A stretch of 64,000 nt of DNA from Phocaeicola faecicola (GCF_013618865.1 NZ_JABSOE010000019.1:1-64000), one strand, 5' to 3'. Positions 7,685 to 16,208 are shown, counted from the stretch's first letter. A program made the numbers and translations. The notes: generated by a model from the sequence alone, not told the origin.

Positions 7685-8080
7685 TCATTCCTCCTGTTTG
7701 CCAGTACACTTCACCTCTATCAGGAAAGCAACCACCGATCCGAGTCCGCCTCCCAGCAATACACTGGCCGCATAGATAATCGATACGGTTTCCTTTACCG
7801 TATGCGAAACCTCCTCGGTAAAATATTCCGGTTGTGAAACCAGTGCCAGGGAGTAACCCACCAGCAATCCCAGTCCCAGTCCCAGCAGCAGACACCCCAA
7901 GCGCAACGGACTGAACGAAGCAGGCAACTTCACGTTCAGTTTCTTTCCGCTGGTAAGGTCTTCCGACGATAATTTCTCAATCAGCATCATCCGCTCCCTG
8001 CGGCAGGCAAACAGTTCGAACAATTTATAAATCACTCCAAAAATAATGGCCACATTGGCTACTACCATCAATTCTTCCAT
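7685..8080 (-). CDS. Small membrane protein, DUF6249-like, probable ECF sigma target
   Basis: This 131-residue protein has an N-terminal helix (residues ~4-24, VVANVAIIFGVIYKLFELFA), a basic linker (CRRERMMLIEKL), and two membrane helices at ~60-80 (LGCLLLGLGLGLLVGYSLAL) and ~97-118 (VSIIYAASVLLGGGLGSVVAFLI). The layout is that of DUF6249 membrane proteins commonly found beside Bacteroidetes ECF sigma genes. It is transcribed away from the sigma gene. Its upstream region carries TGTAACC-N15-CGTCTA (8125-8152), the same motif and spacing as in front of the sigma gene, so I infer that the sigma factor controls it. Function unknown. Confidence 0.75.
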   Translation of the reverse strand: MEELMVVANVAIIFGVIYKLFELFACRRERMMLIEKLSSEDLTSGKKLNVKLPASFSPLRLGCLLLGLGLGLLVGYSLALVSQPEYFTEEVSHTVKETVSIIYAASVLLGGGLGSVVAFLIEVKCTGKQEE

Positions 8081-8124
8081 ATTCTTTTCATTTTAAAGAT
8101 AAATATTTTGTTTCTTTGTCCTGT

Positions 8125-8152
8125 TAGACGCCACTCCGGGAAAGCGGTTACA
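8125..8152 (-). promoter_or_regulatory. ECF-type promoter of the DUF6249-like gene
   Basis: The minus strand reads TGTAACC (8146-8152), 15 bases, then CGTCTA (8125-8130). These resemble ECF sigma -35 (..AAC..) and -10 (CGTCTA) elements. The spacing equals that of the divergent copy at 8183-8210. A transcript would start near 8118, giving a leader of about 38 nt. Confidence 0.65.
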
Positions 8153-8182
8153 CTTTTTCCGGGAATTTTTTTCTTCTCTCCC

Positions 8183-8210
8183 TGTAACCGGCGGCCCGAT
8201 ATTGCGTCTA
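8183..8210 (+). promoter_or_regulatory. ECF-type autoregulatory promoter of the sigma gene
   Basis: TGTAACC (8183-8189), 15 bases, CGTCTA (8205-8210), identical in both boxes and spacer length to the copy facing the other way. Transcription would start only a few bases before the ATG at 8220, so the mRNA is predicted to be nearly leaderless. Confidence 0.65.
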
Positions 8211-8219
8211 AACGGACAA

Positions 8220-8771
8220 ATGAAGAAAAACGAGGCACATATCATCATGCAGATACTGGCAGGAAAGGAGGAAGAATATGCCTATTTCCTGGATACGTAC
8301 GGACAGGCAGTCTTTCACCTGATTGTCCGCATGGTGCATGTAGAGGCAGATGCCGAAGAACTGACACAGGATACCTTCATGAAGGCTTTTGAACACCTGG
8401 GATCGTTCGGCCAGCAAAGCAGTTTTGCTACGTGGATTTACCGCATCGCCTATAATACGGCCCTTTCTTTCCTGCGGCGGAACCGCCAGGAGGAAGTGCT
8501 GGCACTGGATGAGAGGCAGTGGGAAAATCTCTCGGATACCCGGATAGATGAGGAACTCAATGACGACTCGGAAGCACAGATCCAGCGGCTCCAACAGGCG
8601 CTGACACGGTTGACTGCCGAAGAAAGGGCCCTCGTCACACTCTATTACGAAGAGGAACGGCCGGTGAGTGAAATCGGACAGATCTTGAACCTGTCGGAAA
8701 GTAACGTAAAAATCAAGCTGTTCCGGATACGCAAGAAACTCTATGTACTCCTTCAAAACGACGACAGATGA
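8220..8771 (+). CDS. RNA polymerase ECF-type sigma factor
   Basis: This 183-residue sigma-70 family protein has region 2 at about residues 20-90 (YGQAVFHLIVRMVHVEADAEELTQDTFMKAFEHL, then FATWIYRIAYNTALSFLRR, the -10-binding part) and region 4 at about 125-175 (LTAEERALVTLYYEEERPVSEIGQILNLSESNVKIKLFRIRKKL, the -35-binding helix-turn-helix). An in-frame TTG at 8202 overlaps the -10 box, so I take the ATG at 8220. The stop overlaps the next start by 4 bases (ATGA), linking it to the downstream membrane protein. Two matching ECF-type promoters between this gene and the divergent DUF6249-like gene suggest autoregulation. Confidence 0.92.
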   Translation: MKKNEAHIIMQILAGKEEEYAYFLDTYGQAVFHLIVRMVHVEADAEELTQDTFMKAFEHLGSFGQQSSFATWIYRIAYNTALSFLRRNRQEEVLALDERQWENLSDTRIDEELNDDSEAQIQRLQQALTRLTAEERALVTLYYEEERPVSEIGQILNLSESNVKIKLFRIRKKLYVLLQNDDR

Positions 8772-9142
8772 ACGACAACGGAAAATGGGAAGATAAAGGA
8801 ATCAGACAGGCGCTGAAAAGCGAAAAGCCGGTGAGGCTTGCCAGCAATTTCACCTACCGCATGCTGCAACGGCTGGAGCAGGAACGGCTCAGAAAGGAAA
8901 AACAGCGGGAACGACAGTTGTTTGTACTCATGGTCTGCACTACCCTGTTCATGGCAACCGGATGCCTGGGAGGACTGTACTGGTGGTACAGCGAACCGCT
9001 ACTGGCCTTCATTCACAGACTGGCCGGACAACTGACATTTTCCAGAGAGTGGGGATTTTACCTCCCCATGCTGGGTACCTTACCGATACTGGCCGGATTC
9101 AACTGGTGGCTGAGAAAGAGGTTCCGCCACCTGCTGGAATGA
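8768..9142 (+). CDS. Small membrane protein, candidate anti-sigma factor
   Basis: This 124-residue protein overlaps the sigma gene by 4 bases, so translation is probably coupled. The N-terminal ~55 residues are soluble and strongly charged (LKSEKPVRLASNFTYRMLQRLEQERLRKEKQRERQ). Two membrane helices follow, at ~58-80 (LMVCTTLFMATGCLGGLYWWY) and ~98-114 (FYLPMLGTLPILAGFNWWL), then a basic tail. A cytoplasmic sigma-binding head and membrane anchor directly after an ECF sigma gene is typical of anti-sigma factors, but no zinc-type HxxxCxxC motif or known anti-sigma domain is visible. The assignment is contextual. Confidence 0.65.
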   Translation: MNDNGKWEDKGIRQALKSEKPVRLASNFTYRMLQRLEQERLRKEKQRERQLFVLMVCTTLFMATGCLGGLYWWYSEPLLAFIHRLAGQLTFSREWGFYLPMLGTLPILAGFNWWLRKRFRHLLE

Positions 9143-9197
9143 TTCCTCCCGCCAGTCCGCCGTATGTTCTGAAACATCCGTAAGGAAACATTCTCAG

Positions 9198-9236
9198 AAA
9201 AAATGCCGTATCCCTTTTCACAAAGGCAGATACGGC
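9198..9236 (-). terminator. Terminator of the 9.4-9.9 kb lipoprotein gene
   Basis: GCCGTATC (9205-9212) pairs with GATACGGC (9229-9236); read on the minus strand the stem is followed by ATTTTTT. It faces the convergent sigma/anti-sigma pair, for which no T-run is present. Confidence 0.65.
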
Positions 9237-9383
9237 ACTATGAATAATCAGTAAAGAAAGTTTCATCCGGAAATCGCTGCAAGCCCGACATACAATAGGC
9301 TCAAGCCTCATCTCCGGGAAACCGACACCGGCTGGAGACATTGCAGCATTCTCCAGTCCATGTTCATGGACAAAGCGAGAAAA

Positions 9384-9920
9384 TCAGGGCAAATATCCTT
9401 TTTTATAATAAATATGTGCTTCATAATAGTCGCCCGTATACTTGCTCAGCGTCATGCAGGTATTGCCGGGTTCCATGAACACATCCCAATCGTACTCGCC
9501 GCCTGACAACTCGACGATATGCATTTTCTTGCCCGGTCCCATGCTCCATTTAAAGTCCTCAATGATTGGGGTTCCCGACCAGAAAATACGATAGCTTCCA
9601 TGCTTCTTGTCACTTTCAAACATCATGCTGTATTCCATATCCGGATCATCGTATATCGTGACATTTCCCTGGTTATCCGAATCCTGATACAATATCCAGA
9701 CTCCCACAAAGATATCCGGACTGTAATACGGAGGTTCCTGAGTATCTCCCCCTTCGTCTCCGCCACCACCTCCGGTTCCATCCGTCAGTTCTCCGTCATC
9801 TTCATTGCCCGGAGTGTCTCCGCTGCACGATGCGAGCGACAGTCCGCCTGCAAGCGCAAAAAACATGGCTATCATGAAAAAGCCATTCTTCACATGTAAT
9901 AGAAATTTTCTCATACGCAT
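9384..9920 (-). CDS. Hypothetical lipoprotein
   Basis: This 178-residue protein has a long signal region ending in a lipobox (LSLASC, Cys32). A low-complexity acidic/glycine linker follows (GNEDDGELTDGTGGGGGDEGG), typical of surface-exposed Bacteroidetes lipoproteins. The remaining ~110 residues contain a VGVWILYQDSDNQGNVTIYDDPDMEY stretch resembling small beta-barrel lipocalin-like domains, though I cannot assign a family. A later ATG inside the signal region would also give a normal signal peptide. It is monocistronic, with a promoter-like box upstream and a terminator downstream. Confidence 0.7.
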   Translation of the reverse strand: MRMRKFLLHVKNGFFMIAMFFALAGGLSLASCSGDTPGNEDDGELTDGTGGGGGDEGGDTQEPPYYSPDIFVGVWILYQDSDNQGNVTIYDDPDMEYSMMFESDKKHGSYRIFWSGTPIIEDFKWSMGPGKKMHIVELSGGEYDWDVFMEPGNTCMTLSKYTGDYYEAHIYYKKGYLP

Positions 9921-9974
9921 ATGTGTTATCTTTTTTTAATTACTTTCCGCCTTTCTCAGGCAGATTTTTCACTG

Positions 9975-9982
9975 CAAAATTA
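9975..9982 (-). promoter_or_regulatory. Probable -7 element of the lipoprotein gene
   Basis: The minus strand reads TAATTTTG, matching TAnnTTTG, 55 bases before the start codon. A TTG lies about 20 bases upstream. Confidence 0.5.
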
Positions 9983-10132
9983 CGGGTTGGCACGCAATGC
10001 CACAATCCGCTTATCCCCGTATTCTGTACCAAAGAATTTATGAGGAAGGCTAAATGAGAATAATTTGAAACTATTACAGCAATTTTATTTCTGTATATTT
10101 TTATTTACAAACAGAAACGGGAATATACCTAC

Positions 10133-10172
10133 AAAAAAATCTCCCTGAAGATTCGGGAAAACCTTCAGGGAG
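10133..10172 (-). terminator. Terminator of the etf/acyl-CoA dehydrogenase operon
   Basis: CTCCCTGAAG (10141-10150) and CTTCAGGGAG (10163-10172) form a perfect 10-bp stem with a 12-nt loop, followed on the minus strand by ATTTTTTT. It lies 45 bases past the dehydrogenase stop codon. Confidence 0.88.
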
Positions 10173-10216
10173 ACGCTATGATCAAGGTGCAGACAGCACC
10201 GTTTCCTTACGGATGA

Positions 10217-11923
10217 TTATTTACGGTAGCTTTCCAATTCTTCGGCCTGGAACTTGCGGATGAAGTTGAAATGCTTTTCAATTTCAGCCTCTGCATAGTT
10301 CACATATACGTTCAGTGACTTACCGAACATTTCCGGAGCCTTGGTAGCATCCTGCAAGAGCAGATGGCTCATTACGCAGACTGCAGCCATTTCGTACAGA
10401 CGACGGGCTACCAGATCCAGCAGTTCCTGGTTCTGTGCTTCCTTGACTGCATTGGTGCAAGCCTCAAACTTACGTGTCATGTTCTTGATACGGTCCATGT
10501 ATCCTTCGTATTCAGGAGCGCACGGAACCATTTCGTATTCATGCAAAGTAGCCGCATAAGCTCCGTTGGTCACATAACGGATAGCCGCAACGGTCTGCAG
10601 CTGAGTAGTACCTTCGTAAATGCTGGTGATACGGGCATCGCGGTAAATGCGCTGGCAGGCATATTCCATCATGAAGCCGGAACCTCCGTGAACCTGAATA
10701 CAGTCGTATGCATTCTGGTTGGCATATTCAGAGTTCATACCCTTTGCCAGCGGAGTAAAGCTGTCGGCCAGTTTGGCATAGCGCTTCTGTTCCTGGCGTT
10801 CTTCCGGAGTCAGTTTGCGTTCGCGGGCAATGTCATCCAAAGCCTTGTAGATATCTACATAACGGGCAGTCTGGTACAGCAGGGCACGGCCGGCATCCAG
10901 TTTTGCCTTGATGGTAGACAGCATATCGTATACTGCCGGGAATTCGATAATGGCTTTGCCGAACTGCTTACGGTCTTTCGCATAAGCCAAAGCCTCATTG
11001 TATGCAGCCTGGCTCAGACCTACTGACTGAGCTGCAATACCCAGACGGGCACCGTTCATCAATGCCATCACGTATTTGATCAATCCCAACTTGCGTTCGC
11101 CGCACAATTCAGCCTTCGCATTCTTGTACACCAGTTCACAAGTAGGAGAACCGTGGATACCCAGTTTGTTCTCGATACGGCGTACATCCACTCCGCCGTC
11201 GTTCTTGTCATAGATAAACATTGACAAGCCACGGCCGTCGTGTGTACCCTCTTCCGAACGGGCCAGTACCAGGTGCAGGTGAGCGTCACCGTTGGTGATG
11301 AAACGCTTCACACCGTTCAGGCGCCAGCAGTTGTTTGCCTCATCGTAAGTAGCCTTCAGCATCACACTCTGCAAGTCGGAACCTGCATCCGGTTCTGTCA
11401 AGTCCATAGACATGGTTTCACCGGCACAGATACGAGGGATGAATCGGCTGTGCTGGTCCTCATTACCGAACTCATACAGGGTTTCGATACAGTCCTGCAG
11501 TGACCAGATGTTACCAAAACCGGCATCCGCAGCAGCCACGATTTCGGCACACATGGTATACGGAGTAATCGGGAAGTTCAGACCACCGAAACGGCGCGGC
11601 ATCGTCATACCGTTCAGACCGGCCTTCACCATTGCATCCAGGTTAGCCTTAGTACCCGAAGCATATTCCACACGTCCGTTGGCACAGTGAGGACCTTCTT
11701 CGTCTACACCTTCTGCATTGGCAGCGATGATTTCACCGGTAATCTCACCGGTAATTTCCAGTACTTTATCGTAAGAATCGATGGCATCGGCATAATCCTG
11801 CGGTGCGTAATCGAATTCGTCTTTATCTCTATAGTCGCGTTCTTTCAACTGACAGATACGCTCCATCAACGGATTGTTCAAGTGAAACTTGAGTTCCGGA
11901 TGTTCTGTATAAAAGTTTGACAT
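10217..11923 (-). CDS. Acyl-CoA dehydrogenase family protein
   Basis: This 568-residue FAD enzyme oxidises an acyl-CoA to the enoyl-CoA and passes electrons to ETF, encoded upstream. The sequence shows the FAD/substrate-binding block MSMDLTEPDAGSDLQSVMLKAT, the GVKRFITNGDAH strand, the middle-domain KLGIHGSPTCELVYKNAKAE, the helical C-domain (ALAYAKDRKQFGKAI) and QVHGGSGFMMEYACQRIYRDARITSIYEGTTQLQ, whose Glu in YEGT is the usual catalytic base. A C-terminal extension of about 110 residues distinguishes this large subtype. The likely electron partners EtfB and EtfA are encoded just upstream, but a TonB-like gene lies between etfA and this gene. Substrate chain length cannot be told. Confidence 0.92.
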   Translation of the reverse strand: MSNFYTEHPELKFHLNNPLMERICQLKERDYRDKDEFDYAPQDYADAIDSYDKVLEITGEITGEIIAANAEGVDEEGPHCANGRVEYASGTKANLDAMVKAGLNGMTMPRRFGGLNFPITPYTMCAEIVAAADAGFGNIWSLQDCIETLYEFGNEDQHSRFIPRICAGETMSMDLTEPDAGSDLQSVMLKATYDEANNCWRLNGVKRFITNGDAHLHLVLARSEEGTHDGRGLSMFIYDKNDGGVDVRRIENKLGIHGSPTCELVYKNAKAELCGERKLGLIKYVMALMNGARLGIAAQSVGLSQAAYNEALAYAKDRKQFGKAIIEFPAVYDMLSTIKAKLDAGRALLYQTARYVDIYKALDDIARERKLTPEERQEQKRYAKLADSFTPLAKGMNSEYANQNAYDCIQVHGGSGFMMEYACQRIYRDARITSIYEGTTQLQTVAAIRYVTNGAYAATLHEYEMVPCAPEYEGYMDRIKNMTRKFEACTNAVKEAQNQELLDLVARRLYEMAAVCVMSHLLLQDATKAPEMFGKSLNVYVNYAEAEIEKHFNFIRKFQAEELESYRK

Positions 11924-11936
11924 AATCTTATATTTT

Positions 11937-12785
11937 TTATTTTAAGGCTTTTCGGGCTTGTAATTTAAATGTAACAGGTACTGTATAACGTATCCTTATG
12001 AATTCTCCAAATCGCACAGCAGGCTCCCATTCGATTTTCATCAAGTCTTCCTCAACAAAACGTATCGCTTCTGCCCTTAGATAATAATTGTCCACACTTT
12101 CAGGAAGAACATTATAACCCTTTATCCGTCCACCTTTGTCAAACACCAGTTGCACAATTACTCTGCCTTCTATATGTTGACTGGCAGCTTCTTCCGGATA
12201 ACGTATATGTTCCTTCATAAAAGACAACAATGCATCTGAACCACCTGGAAAAACCGCCATACGTTCCGAAGGATAAAAATCAATCTCTTTTCCTTCTTTA
12301 TCGTATACATGACCGCCTTGAGAAACACCCTTTTTAAATTCTTCTGTACGCCATAACGTACCATCAGGGTAATACATTTCAACAAGGCCTTCCCGTTTAT
12401 CCTTTATAAAATGGCAGCGATACTTCAATTTGCCATCCTTATAAAACCGGCAGTATTCTCCTTCTTTTTTTCCCTTGACATTAGTATATGTATCAGATGG
12501 TTGTCCATCGGCATAATAAACAATAGATTTCCCATTCAGCACGCGCCGTTTGGGGTTATCTACGAATTCGGAGAAATGATGTAGATATAATAGTGTGTCT
12601 CCAAGATTATAGATTTTTACTTCTATATTCTCTTTTGACAATTCTGTCTGAACGCAATATCTAAAAGCATTCTCTTTACCATCCAGCCATCTGTCTTTCT
12701 TATCAAGATAAATAGTATCTTGTGAGAAAGAAGGTACAGGCAGAAATGGCATTAACAGAAACCCTAGCAAAAATCTACATCCCAT
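11937..12785 (-). CDS. TonB family protein with MORN-like repeats
   Basis: This 282-residue protein has an N-terminal signal/anchor (FLLGFLLMPFLPVPSFSQ). A run of MORN/YwqK-like repeats at ~85-170 follows (NGKSIVYYADGQP, GKKEGEYCRFYKDGKLKYRCHFIKDKREGLVEMYYPDGTLWRTEEFKKG). A C-terminal TonB-type domain occupies ~185-277 (AVFPGGSDALLSFMKEHIRYPEEAASQHIEGRVIVQLVFDKGGRIKGYNVL). Bacteroidetes have many such 'energy transducer TonB' proteins with unknown partners. It sits 13 bases upstream of acyl-CoA dehydrogenase and 16 bases downstream of etfA, splitting genes that work together. It is visibly more AT-rich than its neighbours, which hints at later insertion. Confidence 0.82.
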   Translation of the reverse strand: MGCRFLLGFLLMPFLPVPSFSQDTIYLDKKDRWLDGKENAFRYCVQTELSKENIEVKIYNLGDTLLYLHHFSEFVDNPKRRVLNGKSIVYYADGQPSDTYTNVKGKKEGEYCRFYKDGKLKYRCHFIKDKREGLVEMYYPDGTLWRTEEFKKGVSQGGHVYDKEGKEIDFYPSERMAVFPGGSDALLSFMKEHIRYPEEAASQHIEGRVIVQLVFDKGGRIKGYNVLPESVDNYYLRAEAIRFVEEDLMKIEWEPAVRFGEFIRIRYTVPVTFKLQARKALK

Positions 12786-12801
12786 ACTTAGCCTAAAATT
12801 A

Positions 12802-13821
12802 TTATTTACTATTCTTCTTATAATACTTAATCATTTTCGGAATCACTTCTTCCACGGTTCCGTTGATTACATAGTCGGCTATCGTATTGATAGGGGCATT
12901 CGGGTCGTTGTTGACCGAGATGATGATACCTGCATCCTGCATACCGGCAATGTGCTGGATCTGTCCGGAAATACCACAAGCAATGTACAGTTTAGGATGA
13001 ACCGTTACACCTGTCTGTCCGATCTGACGGTCGTGTTCGCAGAAACCGGCATCCACAGCCGCACGGCTGGCACCTACTTCGGCGTGCAGTTCCTTAGCCA
13101 GTTCGAACAGCATGTCAAAGCCTTCCTTGCTGCCCATACCGTAACCACCGGCGATGACGATAGGAGCACCCTTCAGGTTGTGTTTAGCCTTTTCCACATG
13201 GCGGTCGATTACCTTTACCACATAGTCGGTTTCAGGAACAAACTTAGCCACGTCGTGACGGATCACCTCGCCCTGATAATTAGTATCAATGATTTCTTTC
13301 TTCATCACACCTTCACGTACGGTAGCCATCTGAGGACGGTGTTCCGGATTGATGATGGTAGCCACGATGTTTCCGCCGAAAGCCGGACGGATCTGATACA
13401 ACAGGTTTTCATAAGTCACCCCGTTCTTCTTGTCTTCGTGGTTACCGATTTCCAGCTGAGTACAGTCGGCAGTCAGACCGCTGGTCAGTGCAGAAGATAC
13501 ACGCGGACCGAGGTCGCGGCCGATAACGGTAGCACCCATCAGACAGATCTGCGGTTTTTCTTCCTTGAAGAGATTCACCAGAATAGAAGTATGAGGCAAT
13601 GAAGTATAAGGGAACAAGCCCGGAGCATCGAACACATGCACACGGTCAACCCCGTAAGGCAATACTTGTTTTTCTACATCAGTAAGTGCAGAGCCGGCAC
13701 AGATGGCTTCCAGCTGGCAACCCAGTTCTGTGGCTAACTTACGGCCCTTGGTAAGAAGTTCGAGACTGACATCGGCCACATGGGCACCTTCCATCTCACA
13801 ATATACAAATACGTTATTCAT
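12802..13821 (-). CDS. etfA: Electron transfer flavoprotein subunit alpha
   Basis: This 339-residue subunit binds FAD and shuttles electrons from acyl-CoA dehydrogenase. The C-terminal FAD domain shows GAPIVIAGGYGMGSKEGFDMLFELA, VGASRAAVDAGF, the QIGQTGVTVHPKLYIACGISGQIQH signature and ISVNNDPNAPINTIADYVINGTVEEVIPKM. The N-terminal domain has the ETF fold (MEGAHVADVSLELLTKGRKLA). Five bases separate it from etfB, so the two subunits are co-translated. Length is normal for anaerobe EtfA. Confidence 0.95.
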   Translation of the reverse strand: MNNVFVYCEMEGAHVADVSLELLTKGRKLATELGCQLEAICAGSALTDVEKQVLPYGVDRVHVFDAPGLFPYTSLPHTSILVNLFKEEKPQICLMGATVIGRDLGPRVSSALTSGLTADCTQLEIGNHEDKKNGVTYENLLYQIRPAFGGNIVATIINPEHRPQMATVREGVMKKEIIDTNYQGEVIRHDVAKFVPETDYVVKVIDRHVEKAKHNLKGAPIVIAGGYGMGSKEGFDMLFELAKELHAEVGASRAAVDAGFCEHDRQIGQTGVTVHPKLYIACGISGQIQHIAGMQDAGIIISVNNDPNAPINTIADYVINGTVEEVIPKMIKYYKKNSK

Positions 13822-13826
13822 AGTCT

Positions 13827-14714
13827 TTATCCGATAGTATGGTTAGCCAACAGTTCAACAATCAAATTCTCTACATCTGCATCGCTGCCGGTAATGGTCT
13901 TGCTTTCCTTTGCCTGGAAGATGATGTTTTCAATCTTCTTCACCTTTGTCGGTGAGCCCGACAGACCGCATTGTTTCGTATCACCATTTACATCGGCCAC
14001 GCTCCATTCCACAATGTTCAGATAAGGACGGCTTTCGTACAACTCTGCATACGGAAGTGCAGCCCCGTCTTTGGTAAGCGCTGCTTTTTCCTGAGCGCCC
14101 AGTGCACGTTTGTATTTCTGTACCAGTTTGGCATTGCGCGGACGGCAAGGAGCCGCACTGCCGTTGACAGTCAGCACAATCGGAAGCGGGCCTTCCACGG
14201 TTTCCACACCACCGTCGATATGACGTTTTACACGGATATAATTTTCTCTCACTTCCTGGATTTCCTCTACGTAAGTAACCTGAGGCAATCCCAGTTTTTC
14301 TGCCACCTGCGGTCCTACCTGTGCGGTATCACCGTCGATTGCCTGACGGCCACCGATGATGATGTCATATTCACCGATCTTACGGATAGCCGTAGCCAAA
14401 GCATACGAGGTAGCCAGTGTATCAGCACCAGCAAACGCACGGTCAGTCAGCAGATAACCGTTGTCAGCACCTCTATATAATCCTTCACGAATCACTTCTG
14501 CGGCACGGCCCGGACCCATTGTCAGAATAGTAACGGTAGACCCCGGATGTGTGTCTTTCAGTCTGAGTGCCTGTTCCAAGGCATTCAAGTCTTCCGGATT
14601 AAAAATGGCCGGAAGAGCCGCACGGTTGATAGTACCGTCGGCATTCATGGCATCTTTCCCAACGCAACGAGTATCGGGAACCTGTTTTGCCAATACTACA
14701 ATTTTCAAACTCAT
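13827..14714 (-). CDS. etfB: Electron transfer flavoprotein subunit beta
   Basis: This 295-residue partner of EtfA is the first gene of the operon. Its signature stretches are VLAKQVPDTR at the start, NPEDLNALEQALRLKD, the nucleotide-binding segment YRGADNGYLLTDRAFAGADTLATSYALATAIRKI, IIGGRQAIDGDTAQVGPQVAEKLG, and VKRHIDGGVETVEGPLPIVLTV. The length is somewhat above the ~255-residue classical form, as in Bacteroidales and clostridial proteins. A TTTG-N18-TAAATTTG promoter lies upstream. The operon likely reads etfB-etfA-TonB-like-acyl-CoA dehydrogenase, ending at the 10.13 kb terminator. Confidence 0.95.
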   Translation of the reverse strand: MSLKIVVLAKQVPDTRCVGKDAMNADGTINRAALPAIFNPEDLNALEQALRLKDTHPGSTVTILTMGPGRAAEVIREGLYRGADNGYLLTDRAFAGADTLATSYALATAIRKIGEYDIIIGGRQAIDGDTAQVGPQVAEKLGLPQVTYVEEIQEVRENYIRVKRHIDGGVETVEGPLPIVLTVNGSAAPCRPRNAKLVQKYKRALGAQEKAALTKDGAALPYAELYESRPYLNIVEWSVADVNGDTKQCGLSGSPTKVKKIENIIFQAKESKTITGSDADVENLIVELLANHTIG

Positions 14715-14750
14715 TAGATCTATATTTTGGTATTAGTAATTATCTGACGG

Positions 14751-14780
14751 CAAATTTAGTGAAAGCATTTGTTCTGCAAA
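14751..14780 (-). promoter_or_regulatory. Promoter of the etfBA operon
   Basis: On the minus strand TTTG (14777-14780) and TAAATTTG (14751-14758) are 18 bases apart. The etfB start is 37 bases downstream. Confidence 0.65.
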
Positions 14781-14930
14781 AAGATATAACAAGAAAATGC
14801 ACGGAAGATGTGAAAATGTGCATCAGTTTTTTATTTCCATCCCTTATACGGCCACAGTTTGAAATGAGTCTGGCAGAAAAAGTTTCCGTTTGTTTAACGA
14901 AGCGGAACGGGCAGATTTCAAAAACATGTG

Positions 14931-14938
14931 TATCTTTG
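14931..14938 (+). promoter_or_regulatory. Probable -7 element of the mscS-like gene
   Basis: TATCTTTG matches TAnnTTTG and lies 34 bases before the ATG at 14973. No clear -33 element is visible. An in-frame ATG at 14928 overlaps it and is therefore unlikely to be the start. Confidence 0.5.
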
Positions 14939-14972
14939 TGCATCACGAAAATATAAAGTAATTCACAGAACC

Positions 14973-16178
14973 ATGAACGAAGTAAATGAAGAAATTGCAC
15001 AGATACTGACCCTGCTGGGAATCCAAAAGGAAAACCTCAGCTGGAGCACCCGCATCACAATCATCATTGGTATTCTCCTGATAGCTTATCTGGCCACCAA
15101 GCTGTTCCGCCACCTGATCATGCCGGTCATCAGAAAGATTACGGAACAGACCAAGGCCACCTGGGACGACTATCTGTTCAACGACCGGATGCTCAAGGCT
15201 TTCTGCCGGCTAATACCGCCCATCGTACTGCACATACTGATGCCCTTTGCCTTCCGCGACATGGAGTACCTGCTCAATGTACTGCAGAAGGGTTGTGTAA
15301 TCTACATCATCGTAGCCGGACTGATGCTGATCAACCAGTTCCTGAACTCGCTGTACGAGATTTCGAATGAACACGAACGCCTGCGCAACCGTCCGCTGAA
15401 AGGAATCTACCAGATGATCAACCTGATTGCCATCGGAGTGGGCATCATCATCATTATCAGTGTACTGATCAATCAGGATGCCACCACCATCCTGGCCGGT
15501 CTGGGAGCCTCGGCAGCCGTACTGATGTTGATTTTCAAGGACAGTATCCTGGGACTGGTAGCCGGAGTGCAACTCTCAGCCAATGACATGCTGCGTCCGG
15601 GCGACTGGATTACGATGCCCAAATACGGAGCCGACGGAGACGTGCTGGAAGTCTCGCTGACTACGGTAAAGGTCCGGAACTTCGACAAGACCATCACTAC
15701 CATCCCTCCCTATGCCCTAGTCAGCGATTCGTTCCAGAACTGGAGGGGAATGCGGGAGACCGGTGGACGGCGCATCAAGCGTTCCCTGTATATCGACATG
15801 ACTTCGGTACATTTCTGCACGGAAGAGGAAAAGAAACATTTTGTGGAGAAAGGATGGCTGACACCGGAAGAAGCTGCCCAGGCACAACCGCCAGTCAATC
15901 TGAGGGTATTCCGTGACTACCTGCAAAACTACCTGAAGCAGCACCCGAAAGTACATAAAGAACTCATGATTATGGTGAGACAGATGCAGCCGACTCCGGA
16001 AGGGCTTCCGCTGGAGGTGTACTGCTTCTCGGATACAACGGAGTGGATCAAATACGAAAGCCTGCAGGGAGAAATCTTCGACCACTTCATTGCCATGCTT
16101 CCTGAATTCGGCCTGAGGGTCTTCCAGCGTCCGTCCGGAAAGGATTTTCAACCGGCCAATGAGACCAGCAATGCGTAA
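14973..16178 (+). CDS. MscS-family small-conductance mechanosensitive channel
   Basis: This 401-residue inner-membrane protein is of the YbdG-like MscS type, which releases solutes on hypo-osmotic shock. Membrane helices lie at ~28-45, ~78-95, ~105-130 and ~145-166. The pore helix and following segment, ~170-205 (TTILAGLGASAAVLMLIFKDSILGLVAGVQLSANDMLRPGDWI), carry the Gly/Ala packing pattern of TM3. The beta domain follows (DGDVLEVSLTTVKVRNFDKTITTIPP, ~221-246), then a cytoplasmic domain with an insertion typical of YbdG. The start at 14973 is chosen because the alternative at 14928 overlaps the -7 box. It lies 30 bases upstream of a thioesterase gene and may share its transcript. Confidence 0.9.
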   Translation: MNEVNEEIAQILTLLGIQKENLSWSTRITIIIGILLIAYLATKLFRHLIMPVIRKITEQTKATWDDYLFNDRMLKAFCRLIPPIVLHILMPFAFRDMEYLLNVLQKGCVIYIIVAGLMLINQFLNSLYEISNEHERLRNRPLKGIYQMINLIAIGVGIIIIISVLINQDATTILAGLGASAAVLMLIFKDSILGLVAGVQLSANDMLRPGDWITMPKYGADGDVLEVSLTTVKVRNFDKTITTIPPYALVSDSFQNWRGMRETGGRRIKRSLYIDMTSVHFCTEEEKKHFVEKGWLTPEEAAQAQPPVNLRVFRDYLQNYLKQHPKVHKELMIMVRQMQPTPEGLPLEVYCFSDTTEWIKYESLQGEIFDHFIAMLPEFGLRVFQRPSGKDFQPANETSNA

Positions 16179-16208
16179 TCAATCATTTATATTCAATTAA
16201 TCATTTAT

